NCBI GenBank assembly: GCA_002722095.1
Contig: PBKG01000006.1
Coordinates: forward strand, 483,826-547,825
DNA length: 64,000 nt
Reading direction: 5' to 3'
From: Rhodospirillaceae bacterium
GTDB taxonomy: Bacteria > Pseudomonadota > Alphaproteobacteria > UBA8366
Position numbers and translations under genes: made by a program. The first letter of the stretch is position 1. Each line of letters opens with the position of its first letter. Shown in pieces: positions 36,715-45,430 of the stretch. The notes beneath the pieces are model-generated. The model saw nothing but the letters and a program-made list of their open reading frames with translations, had not been told where the DNA came from and searched no databases.

Positions 36715-37128
36715 TTAAGCGTCCGTTTCGCCCATGGCGCAGATGATTTTCCATTCCTCGTCATTGACCGGAACGACCGACAGCCGCGATTGCCGCACCA
36801 GAGCCAGATCGGCAAGTCGTGGCTCGGCTTTGATCTCCGCCAATGTGACGAATTTTTCCATCGGCTTCACCGTTTTGACGTCGACCATGCCGAACCGGCC
36901 GCTTTCGTCCGTATGGTCCGGGTAATACTCCTTTACGACCTCGACGATTCCGACGATCTGCCGTTCTTTGACCGAGTGATAGAAGAAACAAAGATCACCG
37001 ATCTTCATTTCCTTCAAATTGTTGCTGGCTTGGTAATTGCGCACGCCGTCCCAGAAGGTCGTGTCGTCGCGGACCTGATCGTCCCACGACCAGGTGCTAG
37101 GTTCCGATTTAACGAGCCAATATGCCAT
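36715..37128 (-). CDS. EVE-domain protein (ThyN1-like)
   Basis: 137 residues from the ATG at 37128, with a strong GAGGGAG ribosome-binding site. The signature is YWLVKSEPSTWSWDDQVRDD, then FWDGVRNYQASNNLKEM and GDLCFFYHSVKERQIVGI, the aromatic cage of the EVE fold. EVE domains are PUA-like and bind modified bases in DNA or RNA. The gene follows the YCII proteins by 10 bases. A link to modified nucleotides or to redox partners in this operon is not established. Confidence 0.93.
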   Translation of the reverse strand: MAYWLVKSEPSTWSWDDQVRDDTTFWDGVRNYQASNNLKEMKIGDLCFFYHSVKERQIVGIVEVVKEYYPDHTDESGRFGMVDVKTVKPMEKFVTLAEIKAEPRLADLALVRQSRLSVVPVNDEEWKIICAMGETDA

Positions 37129-37138
37129 CTGAACTCCC

Positions 37139-37741
37139 TCAGCTTTTCGGCCATTCGTTTTCGAATGCGTAGGCCCATAAAGTGCCGTAGACGCCTTCGA
37201 CGGTAAAGGGTTCCGCAAGGCGCCATTTTTCCGCTTTTGCCCTATCGGGGAAATCGACCACGAATACCGAACCTATTCGGTGTTCGAACTCGGTCTTATC
37301 GCTGTCCCAATAAAGCGGGCCGTCGGAAAAAATATCGTCGGAGGTATCGATCAAAAAATCGACATGCGCGTCGATATGGATCTTCCGCAAATCCTGACCG
37401 TGGGGCACATCGAGCTGAATATAAGCCCACAGCGCGTGCTCTACGGTCTCCGCCCGTCCGGATTTCGGAATTGCGTGGGTATAGCCGCGAATGGTGGCCT
37501 GACGATATATCCCGGCGGTTTTAAAGGGTGACTTGTCGAACCAGGCTTCGGCGGCGGCGCGGTCGTTGAAATCGATGACATAGAACGACCCTCTGGCATC
37601 GGTGCGTTTGTCGTCCAGCAATGTGCCGCCGAAAAAAATCCGGTCATTTACGTCTTTGAGATAGGCTTCTTCGGCGGCCTGATGCGCCGTGCGCAAGTCA
37701 GCGACCCCGTCCCGGTCGATCAGGCAAAAAATATAGTGCAC
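37139..37741 (-). CDS. Tandem YCII-domain protein
   Basis: 200 residues built of two YCII-related domains. The first covers about residues 1-95 (IFCLIDRDGVADLRTAHQAA and FFGGTLLDD). The second covers residues 105-198 (WAYIQLDVPHGQDLRKIHID, then IFSDGPLYWDSDKTE). YCII proteins adopt a dimeric ferredoxin-like fold with a conserved His-Asp pair; family members have peroxidase- or dehalogenase-like activity in a few cases. It is the second-last of three YCII genes in the operon. Its function is unknown. Confidence 0.85.
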   Translation of the reverse strand: MHYIFCLIDRDGVADLRTAHQAAEEAYLKDVNDRIFFGGTLLDDKRTDARGSFYVIDFNDRAAAEAWFDKSPFKTAGIYRQATIRGYTHAIPKSGRAETVEHALWAYIQLDVPHGQDLRKIHIDAHVDFLIDTSDDIFSDGPLYWDSDKTEFEHRIGSVFVVDFPDRAKAEKWRLAEPFTVEGVYGTLWAYAFENEWPKS

Positions 37742-37768
37742 TTGGGCATCTCTATTGCCGTATCGGTC

Positions 37769-38359
37769 TTAGTCGCTGCGCCAGAGGTTATCGTACATAT
37801 AGCCCCAACAGCGGTCATAGACCTCGTTTCGCGTATAAGGCTCTTGGGCTCGCCATTCGTCTGCGTGGGCGCGCTCGGGGAAGTCTACGATGAATATCGA
37901 GCCGATGCGGTCCTCGAATTCGGTCTTATCGCTATCGTGGAAAAGCGGCCCAACGGCGAAAAGATTGTCCGGGAAGGCGAGCAAATAATCCACATGCTGT
38001 TCGCTCATCAGGGCCCTTTTATCGGGCCCTTTTGGTCCGTCTAAATGAAAGTATAGGCAAAGCCGATGTTTCCTGTCGCGGTCGCCTTTCAGGTGTTTCC
38101 AGCCGTAAACATGCTGGGATCCGAATAACCCGTTTTTGGTAAAAGGCTCTTCCGCGAGCCAGGCGTCGGTTGCGGCCCGGTCCGGCTGTTCGATGACATA
38201 GAGCGAGCCCAGTTTCTTGGTTTCCGTATCGTTCATGAGCGGGCCGGCGAGATAGATCTTGTCTTTCGACTCGCCCAAGTAGTCGCGATGAATCTGCAGC
38301 AACTCGTCGCGCTTCTCGACCATTCCGGGTTTATCGATAAGGAAACAGGCAAACAGCAT
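37769..38359 (-). CDS. Tandem YCII-domain protein (paralogue)
   Basis: 196 residues, again with two YCII domains: MLFACFLIDKPGMVEKRDEL with LAGPLMNDTETKKLGSLYVI, then LCLYFHLDGPKGPDKRALMS with LFAVGPLFHDSDKTEFEDRI. The C-terminal halves of this and the next gene downstream share the DSDKTEFE-RIGS-FIVDFP-RA block, which shows a recent duplication. It lies 27 bases upstream of the first tandem YCII gene on the same strand. The domains may pair within one chain rather than as dimers. Confidence 0.85.
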   Translation of the reverse strand: MLFACFLIDKPGMVEKRDELLQIHRDYLGESKDKIYLAGPLMNDTETKKLGSLYVIEQPDRAATDAWLAEEPFTKNGLFGSQHVYGWKHLKGDRDRKHRLCLYFHLDGPKGPDKRALMSEQHVDYLLAFPDNLFAVGPLFHDSDKTEFEDRIGSIFIVDFPERAHADEWRAQEPYTRNEVYDRCWGYMYDNLWRSD

Positions 38360-38369
38360 GGTTCAAGTC

Positions 38370-38672
38370 CTAAGCTTTGTCGTAATTGTCCGGATAGAAG
38401 GAGCTTTTCTTCATACGTTTGATGGTAACACTTTCGAACACGCCAGCCGACGTGAACGGGTCGCCGTTCGAAAATGCTTCAGCCTCTGCGCGGCTGTCCG
38501 CCGCGACAATGAAGCAGCTACCGGTCATGGTTTCGCCGTCATCGGAGAGCGTTGCGCCGGACATGACGATTTTGTCGGCTTGGGTTTTGAGATAGGCACG
38601 GTGGGTTTCGAGCACCGATTCCCGCGCGCTTGAATCACCTGGTTTGTCGACACAGAAAATGCACCAAAGCAT
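38370..38672 (-). CDS. Single-domain YciI-like protein
   Basis: 100 residues, the normal YciI length. Conserved segments are MLWCIFCVDKPGDSSARESV, VMSGATLSDDGETMTGSCFI and FSNGDPFTSAGVFESVTIKR. It is the probable ancestor of the two double-domain proteins that follow it 10 bases downstream. The gene is conserved after gpsA in many alphaproteobacteria. The single-domain form probably dimerises. Confidence 0.88.
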   Translation of the reverse strand: MLWCIFCVDKPGDSSARESVLETHRAYLKTQADKIVMSGATLSDDGETMTGSCFIVAADSRAEAEAFSNGDPFTSAGVFESVTIKRMKKSSFYPDNYDKA

Positions 38673-38730
38673 GGTTTTTTCCTCCCTGTTGAGTTTGTTT
38701 TTTGCAGGCTAGCCGAGGGGCTAGTCTCGG

Positions 38731-39735
38731 TCAATCGAGGCCCTCGAACTCCGGCGTGAATGGTCTTTCGAGCAAGTCTTCGATCGATTGTTTGATATCC
38801 GCATCCTCGTGCAAGACTTTGTATACCGCATCCATGATCGGGACTTCGACGCCGAGGTTTCCGGCAAGCTTGGCAATGGCGCGTGCGGTCTCGACCCCTT
38901 CGGCAACCGACTTCCGTTCGGCCAGAATATCCGCGAGTGTGCGGCCCTCACCGAGCGCCATCCCGAGCGACATATTGCGCGATTGCGGTCCGTTGCACGT
39001 GAGCGTCAGATCGCCCAAGCCCGACAGGCCCATAAATGTGCGCGCTTTCGCCCCTTTGGCGATGCCGAGAATGGCCATTTCAAAAAGCCCACGGGTAATC
39101 AACGCAGCACGAGTGTTGTCGCCGAGTTTGCACCCGATAACGATACCGCACGCAATGGCTAGTACATTTTTGGCCGCACCCCCGATCTCGGCGCCGATAG
39201 GATCGTCCATCGGGTAGGGCCGAAAATGACTTGTGCCGATCAAGCCGGTAATTTTCTCCGCGAGTGACACATCTGTGCTGGCGAGGGCGACGGCGGTCGG
39301 CGACCCGGCTACCGTATCCCGTGCGAAGGACGGGCCCGACATCACCAGAATAGGCGTTTCGGAGAGGATTTCGGCGGCGATCTCGGTCATAAGCGCGCCG
39401 GTTTCGGTCTCTATGCCTTTCGAGCAAAGTACCAATGGCGTTCCCGAGGCCAGATGAGGACGCAGTTGGCCGGCCACGCCCCGGAAAAACTGCGCCGGCA
39501 CCACGGACAGTACCGCGTCCCGGCCGGTTACCGCATCGGTCAGTTCGCTTGTTGCTCGAATACCTTGATCGAGCGAAATGTCGGGAAGGTAGATCGGATT
39601 GCCATCGCCGTTGTTGATCGCCGAGACGACCTCGGGTTCGAGTGCCCAAATCGTAACTTCGTGCCCCGCACGTCTCGTAATACAGGCCAGCGCGGTTCCC
39701 CACGCGCCTGCGCCGATGATGCCAATATCAGCCAT
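38731..39735 (-). CDS. gpsA: Glycerol-3-phosphate dehydrogenase [NAD(P)+]
   Basis: 334 residues from the ATG at 39735. Motifs are IGIIGAGAWGTALACI for NAD(P) binding, VLCSKGIETETGALMTEIAA, the catalytic lysine in GGAAKNVLAIACGI, and GLSGLGDLTLTC. The enzyme supplies glycerol-3-phosphate for phospholipids from dihydroxyacetone phosphate. It starts four bases after the tsaD stop, and the YciI genes follow, so all are likely in one operon. Confidence 0.96.
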   Translation of the reverse strand: MADIGIIGAGAWGTALACITRRAGHEVTIWALEPEVVSAINNGDGNPIYLPDISLDQGIRATSELTDAVTGRDAVLSVVPAQFFRGVAGQLRPHLASGTPLVLCSKGIETETGALMTEIAAEILSETPILVMSGPSFARDTVAGSPTAVALASTDVSLAEKITGLIGTSHFRPYPMDDPIGAEIGGAAKNVLAIACGIVIGCKLGDNTRAALITRGLFEMAILGIAKGAKARTFMGLSGLGDLTLTCNGPQSRNMSLGMALGEGRTLADILAERKSVAEGVETARAIAKLAGNLGVEVPIMDAVYKVLHEDADIKQSIEDLLERPFTPEFEGLD

Positions 39736-39739
39736 AACC

Positions 39740-40780
39740 TCAGCTATGGGCGTCCGGACGTCGCGCGTCAAGCGGCCAGCGCGGACGTGCGGGAATCTCC
39801 AGCCCGTCGGTGAGCCCGAGCCGTAACCGCTCGACCCCCGCCCAGGCGACCATCGCGCCATTGTCGGTACAAAGCCGGATCGGTGGCGCTACGAGTCTAA
39901 ATCCAAGCGACCCCGTACAGTCTTCGAGCCGCTTGCGGATAAATTCGTTCGACGCGACACCGCCACCTACTACAAGCGCGTTGCCTTCCGGGAAATCATT
40001 CCGAAACCGCTTAATCGCCTGAATGCATCTATCCGATAGGCAGTCCGCCACCGCGTTCTGAAAACTCGCTGCGAGATCGTTGACCGTCGTTCCATCGAGA
40101 GTTCCATTCAATTTCTCGACGGTCTGGCGCACCGCGGTTTTCAAGCCGGAAAATGAGAAGTCGCAATTGGGTCGGCCCAGCATCGGGCGCGGCAAGGAAA
40201 AGCGCTCGGGATCACCTGTTTTCGCCGCCACTTCCAAGGCGGGGCCGCCGGGAAACCCAAGGCCTAAAAGTTTGGCCGTCTTGTCGAATGCTTCTCCGAG
40301 CGCATCGTCGACGGTGGTGCCAAGAATGTCGTAGCGGCCGACGCCGGAAACGGCGATGAATTGGGAATGCCCGCCCGAGACAAGCAAGGCGAGATAGGGA
40401 AAATCCAAATCGTCGATCAACCGCGCGACCAAGGCGTGCCCTTCCATATGATTGACCGCGACGAACGGGAGGCCGGTTGCGAGCGCGAGGCCCTTTGCGG
40501 TCATCATACCCACCATTACACCGCCGATCAGACCGGGGCCCGTGGTCGCGGCGATTGCATCCAAATCACTGAAGTTGAGTTCCGCATCGCTCAATGCATC
40601 CGTTACCAATCGATCGATATGGTCCAGATGGCTGCGCGCGGCGATTTCAGGCACCACGCCGCCAAATAGCTTGTGTTCGTCCACCTGTGACAGCACCTGA
40701 TCGCTCAATATTCGCCGATTCCCGTCGACGATGGCCGCCGCAGTTTCGTCGCACGAGGTTTCGATACCAAGGACACGCAT
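39740..40780 (-). CDS. tsaD: tRNA threonylcarbamoyladenosine transferase TsaD
   Basis: 346 residues. The Kae1 features are complete: [18 protein letters not shown], the metal-binding pair in [25 protein letters not shown] and [16 protein letters not shown]. It transfers the threonylcarbamoyl group to A37 of tRNAs reading ANN codons, together with TsaB and TsaE, which are not in this window. It is divergent from hemC, with about 75 bases between the starts. Confidence 0.97.
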   Translation of the reverse strand: MRVLGIETSCDETAAAIVDGNRRILSDQVLSQVDEHKLFGGVVPEIAARSHLDHIDRLVTDALSDAELNFSDLDAIAATTGPGLIGGVMVGMMTAKGLALATGLPFVAVNHMEGHALVARLIDDLDFPYLALLVSGGHSQFIAVSGVGRYDILGTTVDDALGEAFDKTAKLLGLGFPGGPALEVAAKTGDPERFSLPRPMLGRPNCDFSFSGLKTAVRQTVEKLNGTLDGTTVNDLAASFQNAVADCLSDRCIQAIKRFRNDFPEGNALVVGGGVASNEFIRKRLEDCTGSLGFRLVAPPIRLCTDNGAMVAWAGVERLRLGLTDGLEIPARPRWPLDARRPDAHS

Positions 40781-40856
40781 GGGGAAACTTGTACTGCCTT
40801 CATTGGCGTGTCGGCAAATGCTTAAGCTCGCGCCAACAATCGGTTATGTAATTCCT

Positions 40857-41798
40857 ATGACGGCGACAGCGATCGACAAATTGACCATCGGCAGCCGTGG
40901 TTCGCCGCTGGCGTTAATACAAGCCGAGATGGTCGCGGCGGCACTTCGCGATGCCCATCCGGATATTGAGATCGTGGTCGATACCATTCGGACCACTGGC
41001 GATAAAGTGCAAGACCGACCGCTTGCGGAAATCGGCGGCAAGGGGCTTTTCACTAAGGAGATCGAAACGGCTTTGCTAGATGGCCGGATTGACCTCGCTG
41101 TTCACTCCACCAAGGACATGGAAACACAATTGCCAGAGGGCCTGTGCCTAGCAGCGACATTGCCCCGCGAGGACCCGCGCGATGCGTTTTTGTCTCCGAA
41201 GGCGGAGACGTTGGATGCTTTGCCAGCAGGCAGTGTAATCGGCACGAGTTCCCTCCGGCGGCGAGCACAAATTCTCAACCGTTGGCCCGAGCTCGAGGTC
41301 GTTCCCGTACGCGGCAACGTGGAGACCCGGTTGGCGAAATTAGAGCGGGGCGAAGTAGATGGGACGTTACTGGCACTGGCTGGATTAAAACGTCTCGACC
41401 GATCACCCGAAGGGATGGCGGTGTTGGCACCGGAATTCATGCTTCCGGCGGCAGCGCAGGGCGCGATCGGAATAGAGAGCCGCGCAGCTGACGATTCGGT
41501 ATCCCCGCTCTTGGCTTCGATCAACGATACCGAATCATTTCATAGTGTTTCGGTGGAGAGAGCGCTATTGGCGGCCCTGGGCGGTTCGTGTCACACGCCG
41601 GTGGGCGCCTTGGCGGAAATCGAGCCGGGTGGCCAAATTCGGCTTCGCGGACTAATTGCCGATCCCGATGGTGCCTGGCTTTTTCGTATCGACCGCACGG
41701 CCAATTCCGAAGATGCGCTGGAATTAGGCGCAACAATTGGTGCTGAGTTGCGCTCGAACGCTATCGAACAGGCCGGCAGTGGCTTTTTCGATGAATAA
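40857..41798 (+). CDS. hemC: Porphobilinogen deaminase (hydroxymethylbilane synthase)
   Basis: 313 residues from the ATG at 40857; an earlier in-frame start would overlap the divergent tsaD gene. The start is LTIGSRGSPLALIQAEMVAA, followed by AEIGGKGLFTKEIETALLDG and AVHSTKDMETQLPEGL. The dipyrromethane cofactor attaches to the cysteine of AALGGSCHTPVGALAE. The enzyme makes hydroxymethylbilane for heme. Its last eight bases overlap the start of hemD. Confidence 0.96.
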   Translation: MTATAIDKLTIGSRGSPLALIQAEMVAAALRDAHPDIEIVVDTIRTTGDKVQDRPLAEIGGKGLFTKEIETALLDGRIDLAVHSTKDMETQLPEGLCLAATLPREDPRDAFLSPKAETLDALPAGSVIGTSSLRRRAQILNRWPELEVVPVRGNVETRLAKLERGEVDGTLLALAGLKRLDRSPEGMAVLAPEFMLPAAAQGAIGIESRAADDSVSPLLASINDTESFHSVSVERALLAALGGSCHTPVGALAEIEPGGQIRLRGLIADPDGAWLFRIDRTANSEDALELGATIGAELRSNAIEQAGSGFFDE

Positions 41799-42534
41799 GC
41801 AAACCGGCAAACCGGTCATACTGGTAACGCGCCCGACTGCGGATGCGGCTGCATTATTGCCGGAACTCGAGGCGCGGGGCCTTGAAGTTTTGTTGGAGCC
41901 GATGCTGGAGATTAACCATCTCGACGGAGAGGCACCGGACCTGGACGACGTTCAGGCAATCTTATTCACATCTGCCAATGGGGTTCGGGCCTATAGCGCG
42001 CGGGGAGGGCTCGCGACATTGCCGGCCTATGCGGTCGGCGATGCGACCGCGGAGGCGGCGAAGTCGCTAGGGTTTCGTGCGGTCGAAAGCGCGGACGGTA
42101 ATGTCGAGGATTTGATCAAATTGGTGGCGGCGCGGTGCGACTCGCGAAAAGGGACTTTGCTTCACGCTGCGGGCAGTAAGCTGGCGGGCGCGCTTGGGCA
42201 AGAGCTCGCAAAGGCCGGCTTCGCATATCGTCGCGAAGAGCTTTATAGCGCAGAAAAGGCGAAAACCTTGAGCCGGCACTGCAGTGAAGCTTTGGAGGCC
42301 GAAAAAATTTCCTTCGCACTGTTTTATTCGCCGCGCACCGCCGAAAGCTTTGCTACTCTAGCAACGGTCGAGGGCGTTGCTTCGAAAGTGGACATGGTGA
42401 CGGCATTTTGTTTAAGCGACGCTGTAGCGTCGGTACTCGGTGATTTGTCTTGGCGGCGGCTTGTCGTTGCTCCGATGCCGGTCCAGAGCGCGTTGTTGGC
42501 TGCTCTCGATGAGCAAATGGAGTGTATGCGGTAA
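41791..42534 (+). CDS. hemD: Uroporphyrinogen-III synthase
   Basis: 247 residues. Sequence conservation is low in this family, but ILVTRPTADAAALLPELEAR, the central AILFTSANGVRAYS, YAVGDATAEAAKSLGFRAV and LFYSPRTAESFATLA are diagnostic. The enzyme closes hydroxymethylbilane into uroporphyrinogen III. Its start overlaps hemC by eight bases, and its stop shares one base with the next gene (TAATG), so translation is coupled through three genes. Confidence 0.93.
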   Translation: MNKQTGKPVILVTRPTADAAALLPELEARGLEVLLEPMLEINHLDGEAPDLDDVQAILFTSANGVRAYSARGGLATLPAYAVGDATAEAAKSLGFRAVESADGNVEDLIKLVAARCDSRKGTLLHAAGSKLAGALGQELAKAGFAYRREELYSAEKAKTLSRHCSEALEAEKISFALFYSPRTAESFATLATVEGVASKVDMVTAFCLSDAVASVLGDLSWRRLVVAPMPVQSALLAALDEQMECMR

Positions 42535-43982
42535 TGACCGATCGAACGCCAGAAAAGGATCGGGATCTGCTCGCCGGTTATTCCGCCGAGGAACTGATTC
42601 GAGAGTTTGGTGGAATTCGCCCGATGGCGGCAAAGCTCGGCGTTCCTGTCACCACCGTCCAAGGCTGGAAATCTCGCGGTCGAATTCCCGTCAATCGTCG
42701 CCAGGCGATTTTAGAGGCCGCACGTAATCACAATGTCGACTTGTCGTCTGATGCCGAGCGCCAACCACCTAAAAAGCCAGTGACGATTTCTTCGGTGCCG
42801 GTTTCTGTGGAGGTCAGCGATGCTGAGGAGCTGCGACCTGACCCCAAACCTGCAGTGGCGTCGGATGATGCACCGAAACCGGAATCGTCTTCCGCGGATA
42901 AATCGGCTTCCCCTACATCCCTGCAGCCGACGCCGCGGCCGGTACGCTCGGCTATGGTTGCACTATTGGCGCTGGCAGTGCTTGTCGGTGGTGTCTGGCT
43001 CGCTTTCCCCGGCTGGTTCTCCGCACCAAAGACAGAAACCAAATCTCAAGCTGTTACAAAAAACCAGCAGCCACCGGCTGTGAAGAAACAGGAACCGCCA
43101 TCGCAACCAATACCAAAAAAGGTGGAGGCGCCTACGAAAACAGCTGTCAAACCGGCGGTTAAATCGACGCCGAAATCACTTCCCAAGCCCGCACCGGCAC
43201 CGGGGGTCAGTGAGAAGGTGGCGCGTAAGCTGATCGAGGAAAAAACCGAGGATATCGGACGTCGGCTGGCCGCGCTTTCGGAACAGGCAGGTAAGCTCGG
43301 AGACTCCGACAAGGCGTTGGCGGAAAAGGTGGGACAGAACCTCGCGCAATTCCGCAAAGAAATCGCCGCGCTCCGTCGGAATCTGTCACAGATTTCCGAA
43401 AAACTTGCGACGCTTAAACAACCCGTACCGATCCAAGGCGAGAAAATCGCCATACAGGCATTGTTGCTGGGCCAACTGGAAACGGAAATTGCTGCGGGCC
43501 GATCCTATGATGGACCGCTCGAACGGTTGCGCAAATCGCTTTCGGACCCTTTGGCAAAGCCCGCGTTGGATGGGCTCGCGGCCCGGGCTGAGCGCGGTCT
43601 CCCGACACCGAGTGGTCTTGCCAAGCGGTTCCGCGTTCTGGCACGCAAAATCGCACTGGAGCCCGAATCCTCGCCACAGCCTTCTGATGCCGAGGGAAAT
43701 TTTCAGGGCTGGCTGAAAGCAAGGCTAAAAGGATTGATCTCGGTTCGACGCGTCGGCGGGTCCGGCTCGATTCCGCCGCTGAGTAAAGCCGAAGCAGCAA
43801 TGTCGGATAGTGATTTTGCGCGCGCCGCCGACCATTTGGAAAAATCCGTTCCTCAAGCCGCGTCAAATTGGGTGGCCCCTTGGATCGAAGACGCGCGAGC
43901 TTATGCGTCTGCGCAGAAGAATTTAGAAAAATTGCGTTGGCATGTGAGTGCACTGTTACGCAAAAAAGCTGCCGCCAAGTGA
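42534..43982 (+). CDS. mic60: Alphaproteobacterial Mic60 (mitofilin) with an N-terminal helix-turn-helix
   Basis: 482 residues. Order of parts: a helix-turn-helix at about residues 19-68 (GGIRPMAAKLGVPVTTVQGW, then SRGRIPVNRRQAILEAA); a polar linker; one transmembrane helix at about 140-163 (MVALLALAVLVGGVWLAF); a Pro/Lys-rich stretch to about 225; a coiled coil to about 300; and the C-terminal mitofilin domain from about 304 (LLGQLETEIAAGRSYDGPLE). Alphaproteobacterial Mic60 shapes intracytoplasmic membranes and is typically next to hemC/hemD and orf52, as here. The HTH before the membrane helix is unusual and would face the cytoplasm. Confidence 0.85.
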   Translation: MTDRTPEKDRDLLAGYSAEELIREFGGIRPMAAKLGVPVTTVQGWKSRGRIPVNRRQAILEAARNHNVDLSSDAERQPPKKPVTISSVPVSVEVSDAEELRPDPKPAVASDDAPKPESSSADKSASPTSLQPTPRPVRSAMVALLALAVLVGGVWLAFPGWFSAPKTETKSQAVTKNQQPPAVKKQEPPSQPIPKKVEAPTKTAVKPAVKSTPKSLPKPAPAPGVSEKVARKLIEEKTEDIGRRLAALSEQAGKLGDSDKALAEKVGQNLAQFRKEIAALRRNLSQISEKLATLKQPVPIQGEKIAIQALLLGQLETEIAAGRSYDGPLERLRKSLSDPLAKPALDGLAARAERGLPTPSGLAKRFRVLARKIALEPESSPQPSDAEGNFQGWLKARLKGLISVRRVGGSGSIPPLSKAEAAMSDSDFARAADHLEKSVPQAASNWVAPWIEDARAYASAQKNLEKLRWHVSALLRKKAAAK

Positions 43983-43998
43983 CGAGGCCTGAGTTGCC

Positions 43999-45354
43999 AT
44001 GAAAATTTTTCGCATCGGCATTTTTTTGGCGCTCACGGCCGGGGTGATATTAGGCGAGGTATGGCTAGCCAACAATCCGGGCGCCGTGACGATTTTATGG
44101 CGCGGTCATCGGGTTGATACGAGCGTCGCGGTGATACTGCACATCGTGCTTTTTTTGGTGGTAGCGGCGGCATTCGCCTATCGGTTCTGGGGCGCACTAT
44201 TGCGTGTCCCGCAGCAGCTTCGCCTCCGGGCACAATTGCGGCGGGATCGGCGGGGCTACGATGCTTTGAGCGAGGGCTTGATTGCAGCTGCCGCGGGTGA
44301 TGCTGGCGGTGCGCTCAGGCTTGCGAAAAAAGCGGCGGCATTGCTCGATTCACCGCCGATTGCAAAGTTGCTGACCGCGCAGGCGGCCGAACTTACCGGG
44401 GATACGACAGCGGCCAAGGAAAACTTTCAGGCGCTTGCGAAGGATCCGAAAACCGCGCTGCTTGGCATTCGGGGGTTGATGGGTGAGGCGCGCCGGCGGG
44501 GAGACTCCGCCGAGGCCCTCCGGTTGGCGGACGAAGCCTATGGGCTTCGTCCCGAGGCGGAAGGGCTCCTGGCGCAACGCCTCGAACTGCAAATCGAGAG
44601 TGATTGCTGGGCCGATGCGGAAGCGACGGTTCGCGAAGCAGTGCGGCGAAAGGAAATGAGTGCCGAAGAGGGCGCCGAACGCAGGTCGGTGATGTTTTAT
44701 GAACAAGCCCGATTGGCGGACCGTGCGGGCGACGCGGCTTCCGCACAGTCGCTATTGCAGGAATCGGTAAAGCTCAACCCGCACTTTGTCGCCGGAACCG
44801 CTAAGCTCGTCGAACTTTTGGGCCATGACGGAAAAATTCGCCGTGGTGCGCGTTTGATCGAAAAACTTTGGGCCGAAAAACCGCATCCGAGTTTAGCTGC
44901 AGCCTATCGCGCATTGGAGCCGGAGTTGGAACCACTGGCGCAGGTCAAACGGTTCGAGAGTTTGGCGGCCATAAACCCTGAACATGGAGAAAGCCACATT
45001 GCTTTGGCCGAAGCAGCGTTGGCGGCGGAGCTGTGGGGCGAAGCGCGGGCACAGTTGCAACGCGTGATCGAAAGCGACGGGCTGACTCCCCGGCTTTGCC
45101 GCTTGATGGCGACCCTCGAGGAATCCGAATATGAGGATCATGACAAAGCGCGTCATTGGCTCGCGCAAACCGCATCGGCATCGCCCGATGTGGCCTGGCT
45201 CTGCAACGACTGCGGGACCGAAGCGCCGGCTTGGCAGGGGCGATGCGGCCAATGCGGTGGATTCAATACGCTAAGTTGGCAGACACCGCCCCGCATCACG
45301 CGCCTCGTGGAAAATGAATCGCCGGAAATGTTGGACGCCCCTCCGGCGGAGTAG
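43999..45354 (+). CDS. Orf52/HemY-N domain TPR membrane protein with C-terminal zinc ribbon
   Basis: 451 residues. Two N-terminal membrane helices (IFLALTAGVILGEVWLA and VAVILHIVLFLVVAAAFAY) are followed by a TPR-rich region to about residue 390. The C-terminus has a rubredoxin-like zinc ribbon, WLCNDCGTEAPAWQGRCGQC, near residues 394-413. This architecture resembles LapB. The protein is usually encoded beside mic60 in alphaproteobacteria (Orf52), which suggests a joint role at membrane contact sites. It is not protoporphyrinogen oxidase despite the HemY domain name. Confidence 0.87.
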   Translation: MKIFRIGIFLALTAGVILGEVWLANNPGAVTILWRGHRVDTSVAVILHIVLFLVVAAAFAYRFWGALLRVPQQLRLRAQLRRDRRGYDALSEGLIAAAAGDAGGALRLAKKAAALLDSPPIAKLLTAQAAELTGDTTAAKENFQALAKDPKTALLGIRGLMGEARRRGDSAEALRLADEAYGLRPEAEGLLAQRLELQIESDCWADAEATVREAVRRKEMSAEEGAERRSVMFYEQARLADRAGDAASAQSLLQESVKLNPHFVAGTAKLVELLGHDGKIRRGARLIEKLWAEKPHPSLAAAYRALEPELEPLAQVKRFESLAAINPEHGESHIALAEAALAAELWGEARAQLQRVIESDGLTPRLCRLMATLEESEYEDHDKARHWLAQTASASPDVAWLCNDCGTEAPAWQGRCGQCGGFNTLSWQTPPRITRLVENESPEMLDAPPAE

Positions 45355-45391
45355 AGCCAGTCGAAAATTGACAATCCGAAAATTGGCCAAA

Positions 45392-45430
45392 TAAAAAGGC
45401 CGGTGGTGGGGCACCGGCCTAAAAGGGGAG
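45392..45430 (-). terminator. Intrinsic terminator on the minus strand
   Basis: The stem AGGCCGGTG/CACCGGCCT (nine perfect pairs, six-base loop) is followed on the minus strand by TTTTTATTT. It ends the candidate small RNA upstream. On the plus strand the same stem has no T-run, so orf52 probably does not rely on it, though bidirectional use is possible. Confidence 0.85.

Noticed and set aside
43999..45354. Naming the TPR gene hemY (protoporphyrinogen oxidase)
   Set aside because: There is no FAD-binding motif. The HemY_N domain label is historical; the protein is a TPR membrane protein with a zinc ribbon.
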